Source: Desulfobacula sp.
GTDB taxonomy: Bacteria; Desulfobacterota; Desulfobacteria; Desulfobacterales; Desulfobacteraceae
NCBI GenBank assembly: GCA_023701135.1
Contig: JAMPXP010000004.1
Coordinates: forward strand, 178,409-242,408
DNA: 64,000 nucleotides
Reading direction: 5' to 3'
The notes under the pieces were generated by a model. It did no database searches. It was given only the letters and a program-made list of their open reading frames with translations, and was not told the DNA's origin. The stretch's first letter is position 1. The number at the start of each line of letters is the position of its first letter. Shown in pieces: positions 1 through 7,732 of the stretch. Both the position numbers and the translations under genes were made by a program.

Positions 1-2
1 AC

Positions 3-1202
3 GCCGTGGCCACCATCATGATGGCCATGTACCAGGCCGTGGCGGAAAAATTCGGGTATTCCAAAAACCAGATCTCCACCACTCCCCAGAATGATATTTT
101 AAAAGAAATGATCGGCCGGGGCGCCTGGATTTTTCCGGTGGAACACGGGGTCCGTCTCGTGGGCGACTCCATTGAATATGCCGTAAAAGAACTGCCCAAA
201 TCCAACCCGGTCTCCATCTGCGGCTACCATATCCGGGAATCCGGGGCCACCCCGGCCCAGGAAATCGCCTATGCCTTTGAGATTGCCAAGGCCTATATTG
301 AAAATGTGACCCAACGCGGGATCAAACCCGAGGATTTTGTGGGACGGTTCTCCTTTAACCTGAATGTCTACGGCAACCTCTGGGAACAGATCGCCAAATT
401 CAGGGCTGCGAGAAAACTCTGGGCCAAAATGCTGAAAGAAGACTACGGGGTCAAAGACAATAAAAACCTGTTCCTCCGGGGCCTTTTCGGCGGCGGCGGG
501 TCGGGCCTCACCAAGGAACAGCCGGAAAACAATATCATGAGAGGGGCCTATTACGCCCTGGGGGCCGCCCTGTCCGGTGCCCAGACCACGGCCCTCTGCT
601 CCTTTGACGAAGCCTATACCATTCCGACCCCGCGTTCGGCTCTCTTGTCTTTGCGAACCCTTGAAATCCTCATGGATGAAGTGGGCCTCCGGGATACCGT
701 GGACCCCCTGGCCGGGTCCTATTTCGTCGAGACCCTGACCCTTGAAATGGAAAAGAAAATCCTTGAGGAAATGAAGGAAGTGGAAAAATGGGGCGGCATG
801 GTCAAAAGCATTTCCAACGGCTTTGTCCAGAGAAAGGTGTCCCGACAAGCCTATGAATTTGAAAAAGGGCTCCAGTCCGGCGAATACCGGAAGGTGGGCG
901 TGGTGCCGGTGTCTGAAAAAGGCACGGCCAAGGACCCGGGAACCGAAGCCGCTGCTGTGGAACTCCACGAATACAACGAAGCCTGGGCTGAAAAATCCAA
1001 GGCCAATTTAAAAGAGCTGAGAAGGACCCGGAACGGCAAGGATGTGGCCGAAACGCTGAAGGGTCTTGAAAAAGCGGCGAAAACCAGTGAAAACGTCATG
1101 CCCCATCTGGTCAAATGCTGTCATGCCTATGCCACGGTGGGAGAAATGGCCGGGGTGTTCCGGCAGGTATTCGGCGAATGGAAAGAGCCTGATTTTTATT
1201 AA
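3..1202 (+). CDS. B12-dependent acyl-CoA mutase, large (catalytic) subunit, 5'-truncated by window edge
   Basis: C-terminal ~400 residues of a methylmalonyl-CoA-mutase-family catalytic subunit. The frame is open to the window edge, so the GTG at 6 is not the real start. Family motifs visible are TTPQNDILKE, the active-site segment GYHIRESGAT (the His is the family's catalytic histidine), the FRAARKLWA helix, and DPLAGSYFVE followed by GGM. The protein ends with VGEMAGVFRQVFGEW and carries no cobalamin-binding DxHxxG domain, so that domain should be a separate small subunit, as in isobutyryl-CoA-type or IaaGH-type mutases. It lies 14 bp upstream of a lactam-hydrolase gene. By context I infer rearrangement of an aryl-succinyl-CoA-type thioester rather than methylmalonyl-CoA. 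The substrate-specifying N-terminal part is outside the window. Confidence 0.85.
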   Translation, partial: AVATIMMAMYQAVAEKFGYSKNQISTTPQNDILKEMIGRGAWIFPVEHGVRLVGDSIEYAVKELPKSNPVSICGYHIRESGATPAQEIAYAFEIAKAYIENVTQRGIKPEDFVGRFSFNLNVYGNLWEQIAKFRAARKLWAKMLKEDYGVKDNKNLFLRGLFGGGGSGLTKEQPENNIMRGAYYALGAALSGAQTTALCSFDEAYTIPTPRSALLSLRTLEILMDEVGLRDTVDPLAGSYFVETLTLEMEKKILEEMKEVEKWGGMVKSISNGFVQRKVSRQAYEFEKGLQSGEYRKVGVVPVSEKGTAKDPGTEAAAVELHEYNEAWAEKSKANLKELRRTRNGKDVAETLKGLEKAAKTSENVMPHLVKCCHAYATVGEMAGVFRQVFGEWKEPDFY

Positions 1203-1216
1203 AACGGAGGTGACCT

Positions 1217-3319
1217 TTGAAAAAAGAGTCCTATCGATTGGGGTGTGATATCGGCGGCACGTTTACGGATTTTGTGCTGGTCAACAATACCACCGGCGAA
1301 TTTCACACCAATAAATGCCTGACCACGCCTTCGGACCCGTCGGACGCCATTGAACAGGGCATAAGGGAACTGGATGAAAAACTGCCGGGATTTCTGGACC
1401 AGGTGGAAGAAATCATCCACGGCACCACCCTGGTCATCAATGCCATCATTGAAAGAAAAGGGGCCCGGACGGCCCTCATCACCACCAAGGGATTCCGGGA
1501 TGTCCTGGAACTGGGCCGGGAAAAACGCTATGATGCCTATGATATTTTCAGCGAATACCCGGAACCCATTGTGCCCCGGCCGGACCGGGTGGAAATCGAT
1601 GAGCGGATCATGGCCGACGGCAGGGTGCTCAAGGCGGTCGACGAAAAGGAAGCCATGGCTGTCCTGGAAAAATTAAAAAAAGACGGCATCCAGTCCATTG
1701 CCGTCTGCTTTATCAATTCCTATGAAAACCCGGCCAATGAACGCAGGATGAAAGAGATCATCGAACGGGAAGCCGCAGATCTGTTTTTGTCCACCTCCAT
1801 TGAGGTGCTGCCGGAAATAAAAGAATACGAACGGTCCTGCACCACGGCGGTGAATGCCTATGTCAAACCCATCACCTACTGGTATCTGAACAAGCTCATT
1901 AACCGTCTTGGCTCCATCGGGTTTGCGGGCAAACTCTTCATCATGCTCTCTTCCGGCGGCATCACCTCCGTTGAAACGGCCAAGGAATTTCCCGTCCGGA
2001 TCATTGAATCCGGGCCCACGGCAGCGGTCATCGCCTCCCAGCACTACGGCAAAATGTTTAATATCAAGGACATGTTCTGCTTTGACATGGGCGGCACCAC
2101 AGCCAAATCCTGTCTGATCCAGAACGGCCATGCCGGGCTGGTTTCCACCTTTGAGGTCGGACGGGTCCAGCGGTTCCAGAAAGGCTCGGGCCTTCCCATT
2201 CAGGTGCCGGTGGTGGACCTCATGGAAATCGGCGCCGGCGGCGGGTCCATTGCCAAGATCAGCAATATGGGACTTTTGCAGGTGGGTCCGGAAAGTTCGG
2301 GCGCTGATCCCGGTCCGGCCTGTTACGGTCAGGGCGGAGATAATCCCACGGTCACGGATTCGGACCTGGTCCTGGGCTATCTGGACCCGGACTTTTTCCT
2401 GGGCGGCACCATGAAGCTGGACATTGAACGGTCCAAAAAGGCCATCGAGGAAAAGATCGCCAAGCCTCTCGGCACCACCATGGTGGAAGCCGCCTTCGGC
2501 ATCCACGACCTCATCAACGAGACCATGGCCTCGGCCGCCAAAACCCATATTGCGGAAAAGGGCGGCAACCCCAATATCGTCACCGTCACGGCCTTCGGCG
2601 GCGCAGGCCCGGTTCATACCTACGGCCTGGCCAAAAAAATCGGGGCCCGCACCATTCTGATTCCGCCCCTGGCCGGGGTCGGCTCGGCCCTGGGCTTCTT
2701 TACCGCACCCGTGGCCTTTGACATGTCCCGGAGCCATCGCAAGGTCCTGGATGATGCGGATTTCAAAGAGATCGAAGCCCTGTTCGGCGAGCTTGAAACC
2801 GAAAGCGCCAAAATCCTGGAAGGGGCCCAGAAAGGGGATGCCATTATTTACAACCGGACCCTGCTCATGCGGTTTGTGGGCCAGGGGGCGGAAATTGATC
2901 TGAATATTGAAAACGTCGACTTTCAGACCTTTTCAAAACAGGACATCCGGACCCTGTTTGACACGGAGTACAAACGGCTTTACGGCAGAACCGCCGAGGA
3001 ATCCCCGGTGGAATTTGTCACCTTCAAGGTCAGGGCCAGCCTGCCGAAAAAACCCTTTACCATATCCAAACTGGCCACGACGAACCGGGATATCAATGCC
3101 TGTATCAAAGGACAGAGAAAGGCTTTTTCCATCGCCAAAAAAGATTATATCCCCTATACTGTGTATGACCGGTCCAAACTGTTCCCCGAGGCCGTCTTTA
3201 CGGGCCCGGCCATTATTGAGGAACGGGAGTCCACCATTGTTCTGGGTGAAGATGCCCGGGTGCGGGTGGATGATTTCGGGTTTATCTGGGTTCAACTCAT
3301 TCAGGGGGAGGAAAAATAA
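1217..3319 (+). CDS. hydantoinase/oxoprolinase-family ATP-dependent lactam hydrolase, A subunit (HyuA-like)
   Basis: A 700-residue HyuA/AcxA-family protein. It has the ASKHA-type phosphate motif CDIGGTFTDFV near residues 10-20 and a second one, DMGGTTAKS, near 291-299. GAGGGSIA lies near 338, followed by GADPGPACYG and FGGAGPVHTYG. Family members couple ATP hydrolysis to opening a lactam or imide ring, or to ketone carboxylation, always with a B subunit. I chose the TTG start because GGAGGT (1206-1211) precedes it at good spacing and the conserved N-terminus begins right after. The stop overlaps the ATG of the B subunit (TAATG), implying coupled translation. With the mutase, CoA ligase and Mo hydroxylase alongside, the likely role is hydrolysis of a 2-oxo-indole-type lactam. 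Caprolactamase- or acetophenone-carboxylase-type activity remains possible. Confidence 0.88.
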   Translation: MKKESYRLGCDIGGTFTDFVLVNNTTGEFHTNKCLTTPSDPSDAIEQGIRELDEKLPGFLDQVEEIIHGTTLVINAIIERKGARTALITTKGFRDVLELGREKRYDAYDIFSEYPEPIVPRPDRVEIDERIMADGRVLKAVDEKEAMAVLEKLKKDGIQSIAVCFINSYENPANERRMKEIIEREAADLFLSTSIEVLPEIKEYERSCTTAVNAYVKPITYWYLNKLINRLGSIGFAGKLFIMLSSGGITSVETAKEFPVRIIESGPTAAVIASQHYGKMFNIKDMFCFDMGGTTAKSCLIQNGHAGLVSTFEVGRVQRFQKGSGLPIQVPVVDLMEIGAGGGSIAKISNMGLLQVGPESSGADPGPACYGQGGDNPTVTDSDLVLGYLDPDFFLGGTMKLDIERSKKAIEEKIAKPLGTTMVEAAFGIHDLINETMASAAKTHIAEKGGNPNIVTVTAFGGAGPVHTYGLAKKIGARTILIPPLAGVGSALGFFTAPVAFDMSRSHRKVLDDADFKEIEALFGELETESAKILEGAQKGDAIIYNRTLLMRFVGQGAEIDLNIENVDFQTFSKQDIRTLFDTEYKRLYGRTAEESPVEFVTFKVRASLPKKPFTISKLATTNRDINACIKGQRKAFSIAKKDYIPYTVYDRSKLFPEAVFTGPAIIEERESTIVLGEDARVRVDDFGFIWVQLIQGEEK

Positions 3320-5043
3320 TGACATCCATGAAACGCAAATTCGACCCCATCACCTTGGAAATTCTCTGGAAACGTCTGGTTTCCATTGTGGACGAATCCG
3401 ATGCCTCGGTCATCAGAACCGCTTTCTCCAGCTTGCTGAGGGACGCCCACGATTATACCTGTATGTTTACGGACAGCCGGGGCCAGGAACTGGTCCAGGG
3501 AACCCTGTGCACACCGGGCATGGCCGGAGCCATGGCCCTGGGCATGAAAAAGCTGGTCCAGTCCATCCCCAAGGAAAGCCTTAAAGACGGTGACGTATTC
3601 ATCATCAATGATCCCTGGGCCCTGGCCGGTCACCTGAACGATGTCTGCGTCTTTTCTCCCATCTTTTTCAAGGGAAAGGTCGTGGCCTTTACAGCCTGCA
3701 TCTTTCACCACACGGATATCGGCGGAAGACCGGCTTCCGACAACCGGGACGTCTATGCCGAAGGGCTTTTCATTCCCCTGACCAAACTCTATGATGCCGG
3801 AAAACTCAATCCGGATATCGTCAGCATGATCCGGGCCAATGTCCGGACCCCCAAAGAATTCGACGGAGACATCCGGTCCCAGGTGGCGGCCAATCATGTG
3901 TGCTCACAGAAAATCATCGAGATGATGGAGGATGAAGACCTGGACACCCTGGATGACCTGGCCGACGAAATCATTGACCGGACGGAAAAGAGTATGCGGG
4001 CCGCCATCCAAAAAATTCCCGACGGCGTCTATGCCCACACGGGCATTATCGAAGGGGCCGGGAACAAACCCGATATTCCCATCCAGTTGACGGTGAATGT
4101 CTCCGGGTCCACCATCCATGTGGATTTTACGGGCTCTTCCAAACAGGTGCCCTGGGGCGTGAATGTGGTCTATAATTTCACCTATGCCTATGTGTTCATG
4201 GCCATCAAATCCGCCTTTGACCCGGGTGTGCCCATCAATGAAGGAGCCTGCCGCCCCATCACCATGTCGGCGCCCGAGGGTTCCATCGTCAACTGCACCT
4301 TCCCAGCCGCCGTGGCCGCCCGGATGGTAGTGGGCCATTTCATGACGGAAATGGTGTTCAATGCCCTGGCCAAGGCAGCTCCGGACAATATCATTGCCGG
4401 GTCCGGCGGAACCCCGGCCCAGACCAATATCTTCCACGGGACCTTTGCCAACGGCAAAGCCTGGCACACCATGATCATCCGCGGCGGCGGCATGGGCGCA
4501 TCCTCCCGGTTCGACGGCCATCACTGCGCCATCTTTCCGGCCAACGGAGCCAATACCCCGGTGGAGATTCTGGAGAGCGATACCTCCATGATGGTGGAAT
4601 CCAGGGGTCTGGTTCAGGATTCAGGGGGACCGGGCAAACAGCGCGGCGGGCTGGGCAGACAGATGATCATCTGCTCTCCGGAGGAAGGGGACGCTTCCCC
4701 CGGCACCATCTCCATCGCGGTCCAGGCCGGCCGGTATATTTATCCGCCCAAGGGCATGTTCGGCGGGAAAGATGCGTCCCTGGCCAAATTCCAGAAAAAC
4801 GGAGAAAATGCAGACCCCAGCACCCTGACCTTCTGTGATCCCGGCGACCGGATTTCCTTTATCAGCGCCGGCGGCGGCGGCTACGGCGACCCCTTTGAAC
4901 GGGACCCCAAGGCCGTGGAAAGGGACGTGAGATATGAATATGTCAGTATTGAAAAGGCAAGACAGGAGTATGGAGTTGCCATCGACCCTGAAACCCTTAC
5001 CGTCAACCTTGCGGAAACCCGCAAACTTCGTGAAAAAAGATAA
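3319..5043 (+). CDS. hydantoinase/oxoprolinase-family ATP-dependent lactam hydrolase, B subunit (HyuB-like)
   Basis: A 574-residue hydantoinase-B domain protein of full family length. It starts with DPITLEILWKRLVSIVDE, carries the conserved block FIINDPWALAGHLNDV near residues 95-110 (family NDPxxGGxHxxD, here with Ala-Gly before His), and ends with the glycine-rich GGGGYGDPFERDP. It partners the preceding HyuA-like subunit, overlapping its stop codon by one base, and would form the soluble heteromeric ATP-dependent hydrolase. No carboxylase gamma subunit lies next to the pair, which argues mildly for a hydrolase rather than an acetone-carboxylase-type enzyme. Confidence 0.88.
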   Translation: MTSMKRKFDPITLEILWKRLVSIVDESDASVIRTAFSSLLRDAHDYTCMFTDSRGQELVQGTLCTPGMAGAMALGMKKLVQSIPKESLKDGDVFIINDPWALAGHLNDVCVFSPIFFKGKVVAFTACIFHHTDIGGRPASDNRDVYAEGLFIPLTKLYDAGKLNPDIVSMIRANVRTPKEFDGDIRSQVAANHVCSQKIIEMMEDEDLDTLDDLADEIIDRTEKSMRAAIQKIPDGVYAHTGIIEGAGNKPDIPIQLTVNVSGSTIHVDFTGSSKQVPWGVNVVYNFTYAYVFMAIKSAFDPGVPINEGACRPITMSAPEGSIVNCTFPAAVAARMVVGHFMTEMVFNALAKAAPDNIIAGSGGTPAQTNIFHGTFANGKAWHTMIIRGGGMGASSRFDGHHCAIFPANGANTPVEILESDTSMMVESRGLVQDSGGPGKQRGGLGRQMIICSPEEGDASPGTISIAVQAGRYIYPPKGMFGGKDASLAKFQKNGENADPSTLTFCDPGDRISFISAGGGGYGDPFERDPKAVERDVRYEYVSIEKARQEYGVAIDPETLTVNLAETRKLREKR

Positions 5044-5053
5044 GGATGATACG

Positions 5054-6346
5054 ATGAAAAAAACCTTTATGCCGCCCTTCAAAACCGCTGAAGCGCTTTT
5101 TGACCACCAGCTCTCCGGCCTGAAATGGACCGTGGGCCATGCCTACAGCGGTTCCGCCTTTTACCGAAAACAGTTTGAAAAGGCCGGGGTCATGCCGGGG
5201 GACGTCAAAACCCTGGACGACATCGCCCGCCTTCCCTTTACCACGGGCAATGATTTAAAAGAAGGCTATCCCTTCCCCCTTTTGTCCGTCCCGGAAAAAG
5301 ACGTGGTCAGAATCCACGCCTCCTCCGGCACCACGGGCAAACGCAAGGTCCTGACCTATACCCAGAAGGATCTGGACACCTGGTTCGACATGTTTGCCCG
5401 GTGCTATGAAATGGCCGGCGTCACTCCGGAAGACCGGGTGCAGATCGCCGTGGGCTACGGGGTCTGGACCGCGGGCATGGGGTTCCAGATGGGATGTGAA
5501 CGTCTCGGCGCCATGGCCGTTCCCGTGGGGCCCGGCAATATCGACATGCAATGCCAATTTCTCGAAGACCTAGGGTCCACGGTCTTCTGCTGCACCGCCT
5601 CCATGGCCCTGCTCATGGCCGAAGAGGTCCACAAAAGAGGAATCAGGGATAAAATCAAACTTAAAAAAATCATCCTGGGCTCCGAGCGCAGCAGCGCCTC
5701 CATGCGGGCCAAGATAAAGGACCTCCTGGGTCTGGAAGACATGTTTGACATCACGGGCATGACGGAACTCTACGGTCCGGGCACGGGCCTGGACTGCCCC
5801 AGGCATGAAGGGATTCATTACTGGGCCGATAAATATATCCTGGAAATCCTGGACCCGGACACCCTTGAACCGGTGGCTGACGGGGATGTGGGGGAGATGG
5901 TGGTGACCACCCTGGAAAAAGAGGCCTCGCCCCTCATCCGGTACCGGACCCGGGACCTGACCCGGAAAATCGCCAAACCCTGCTCCTGCGGAAACATCCT
6001 TTTCATGCACGACAGGATCATGGGCCGGTCCGATGATATGATCGTGCTCCGGGGCGTCAACATCTATCCGGGACAGATCGACGAGGTTTTGTCCTCCATT
6101 CCCGAAGCCGGCAGCGAATACCAGGTCCACCTGGAAAGAAAGGAAGACGGCAAGGATTATATGGTCATCAAGGCCGAAGCAAGGCAGGGCATTGATCCGT
6201 CGGCCACGGCCCAGATCAGAGATAAGATAAAGAAAACCGTACACTCAAAGATCCTGGTGAGCTGTGACGCCGAAGTCTGCGCCCACGGCGGCCTGCCCCG
6301 GTATGAAGGCAAGGCCAAGAGAATCTTTGACAACAGAGGGCTATGA
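5054..6346 (+). CDS. phenylacetate-CoA ligase (PaaK) family aryl-CoA ligase
   Basis: A 430-residue adenylate-forming ligase of the short PaaK type. Motifs are the P-loop SSGTTGKRK near residue 90, TGMTELYGPGT near 234, YRTRDLT near 297 and GRSDDMIVLRGVNIYP near 328. The frame runs open into hyuB, but the ATG at 5054 follows AAGGAT by a few bases and gives the expected PaaK N-terminus. The enzyme activates an aromatic acid with ATP and CoA, giving AMP and PPi. Relatives in indoleacetate clusters act on indoleacetate or the ring-opened acid; the exact substrate cannot be read from sequence. Confidence 0.88.
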   Translation: MKKTFMPPFKTAEALFDHQLSGLKWTVGHAYSGSAFYRKQFEKAGVMPGDVKTLDDIARLPFTTGNDLKEGYPFPLLSVPEKDVVRIHASSGTTGKRKVLTYTQKDLDTWFDMFARCYEMAGVTPEDRVQIAVGYGVWTAGMGFQMGCERLGAMAVPVGPGNIDMQCQFLEDLGSTVFCCTASMALLMAEEVHKRGIRDKIKLKKIILGSERSSASMRAKIKDLLGLEDMFDITGMTELYGPGTGLDCPRHEGIHYWADKYILEILDPDTLEPVADGDVGEMVVTTLEKEASPLIRYRTRDLTRKIAKPCSCGNILFMHDRIMGRSDDMIVLRGVNIYPGQIDEVLSSIPEAGSEYQVHLERKEDGKDYMVIKAEARQGIDPSATAQIRDKIKKTVHSKILVSCDAEVCAHGGLPRYEGKAKRIFDNRGL

Positions 6347-6356
6347 AAGGAAAGCT

Positions 6357-7238
6357 ATGAAAGAATTTACGTATTTAACCCCCACCACGGTTGAAGAGGC
6401 CGTCTCCCTTTATGGCCAACACAGCGAGACAGCCAAATACATGGCCGGGGGGACCGATGTCATTGTAAAGCTCAAAGAGGGATGGATGGAGCCGGATTAT
6501 CTCATCTCCCTGAAAAAAATCGAGGAACTTTCGGAACTCAGAAAAAACGATGCCACCGGCGATTTGACCATCGGGGCCACGGTCACCCATGCGGTTCTTG
6601 AAAAATCCATCATGATTCAAAAAGAATATCCCATTATCCATGATGCCGTCTCCAATATCGGGTCCCTCCAGGTCCGGAACGTGGGCACCATCGGGGGAAA
6701 CCTGATCAATGCCGTGCCTTCCGCCGACGGCGCCATCCCCATGATCGCCCTGGACGGGATCTCCCTGATCCAGGGGCCGGCCGGGGAACGCTCCGTGGCA
6801 GTCAAGGACCTTTTTATCGAACCCTATAAAACCGTTCTGAAACCCGGGGAAATCCTGAAAAAAATCACCATCCCGGCCCAGGCTCCCAGGACCGGCAGCG
6901 CCTATATCAAATTCGGCCGGCGGGCGGCCATGGAACTGCCCCTCATCGGCATCGGGGTGCTGCTGAGCCTGGAAGAAGATCTTGAAACCTGCGCCAAGGC
7001 AAGGATTGTCCTGGGTGTGGCCGGACCCACGCCCATGAGGGCCTATGAAGCGGAAAAACTGCTGGCAGGCCAACGGATCACGGAAGATATCTTAAGGCAG
7101 GCCGGGGAAAAAGCGGCCGATGAATCCAAAGTCCGGGACAGCGTCCGGGGATCGGCCTGGCACCGGAAGGAAATGATCCGGGTCCAGGTCCGGCGCATGG
7201 GCCTTAAATGTATGGACATCATACGAAATAACCGTTAG
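6357..7238 (+). CDS. molybdenum hydroxylase, FAD-binding medium subunit (CoxM type)
   Basis: A 293-residue FAD subunit of the xanthine-oxidase family. The two flavin-binding signatures are present: AGGTDVIVKLK near residues 27-37 and TIGGNLINAVPSADG near 111-125. It has no Cys-rich insert, unlike the second FAD subunit at 12978. The ATG at 6357 is used instead of the upstream in-frame starts inside the CoA ligase gene, because GAAAGGAAAG precedes it and the protein then starts with the family's typical Phe-Tyr-x-Pro region. It passes electrons from the Fe-S subunit to an acceptor. It forms a translationally linked trio with the next two genes. Confidence 0.9.
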   Translation: MKEFTYLTPTTVEEAVSLYGQHSETAKYMAGGTDVIVKLKEGWMEPDYLISLKKIEELSELRKNDATGDLTIGATVTHAVLEKSIMIQKEYPIIHDAVSNIGSLQVRNVGTIGGNLINAVPSADGAIPMIALDGISLIQGPAGERSVAVKDLFIEPYKTVLKPGEILKKITIPAQAPRTGSAYIKFGRRAAMELPLIGIGVLLSLEEDLETCAKARIVLGVAGPTPMRAYEAEKLLAGQRITEDILRQAGEKAADESKVRDSVRGSAWHRKEMIRVQVRRMGLKCMDIIRNNR

Positions 7239-7246
7239 GAGAAACC

Positions 7247-7732
7247 ATGACAACAACGATATCTTTTATATTAAACGGGGACCGGATCTCATACGAGATC
7301 AAGGACCACTGGACCCTGCTCCATCTGCTTCGGGAAGAAATGGGACTCATCGGCACAAAGGAAGGGTGTGGCAATGGGGAATGCGGGGCCTGTACCGTGA
7401 TTGTGGACAAGCTGGCCGTCAATTCCTGTCTGTACCTGGCTGTTGATGCAGACGGCAAAACCGTAGACACCATTGAGGGCCTTGCCTCCACCGACGGGAC
7501 CCTGCACCCTCTGCAGCAGTCTTTTGTGGACAACGGCGGCATCCAGTGCGGGTTCTGCTCACCGGGCATGATCATGAGTTCCAAGGCCCTTCTGGATTCA
7601 AACCCCAATGCCACAGAAGATGAGGTCAAGCATGCCCTGGCGGGAAACATCTGCCGCTGCACAGGCTATGTGCAGATCCTGGAATCTGTGGAAGCCGCTA
7701 AAAAACACATGTCAGGGGGAGGTCAATCATGA
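7247..7732 (+). CDS. molybdenum hydroxylase, 2Fe-2S small subunit (CoxS type)
   Basis: A 161-residue iron-sulfur subunit with both canonical clusters. The plant-ferredoxin-type site uses Cys41, 46, 49 and 61 (CGNGECGAC...C). The buried helical site uses Cys101, 104, 136 and 138 (CGFC...CRC). The length is normal for the family. It lies 8 bp after the FAD subunit, and its stop overlaps the start of the large subunit (ATGA). It relays electrons from the molybdenum site to FAD. Confidence 0.93.
   Translation: MTTTISFILNGDRISYEIKDHWTLLHLLREEMGLIGTKEGCGNGECGACTVIVDKLAVNSCLYLAVDADGKTVDTIEGLASTDGTLHPLQQSFVDNGGIQCGFCSPGMIMSSKALLDSNPNATEDEVKHALAGNICRCTGYVQILESVEAAKKHMSGGGQS

Noticed and set aside
99..968. 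Long antisense open frame inside the mutase gene, and many similar ones in the GC-rich run
   Set aside because: These are shadows of strongly biased codons; they lack ribosome sites and recognisable motifs, and lie opposite clearly conserved proteins.
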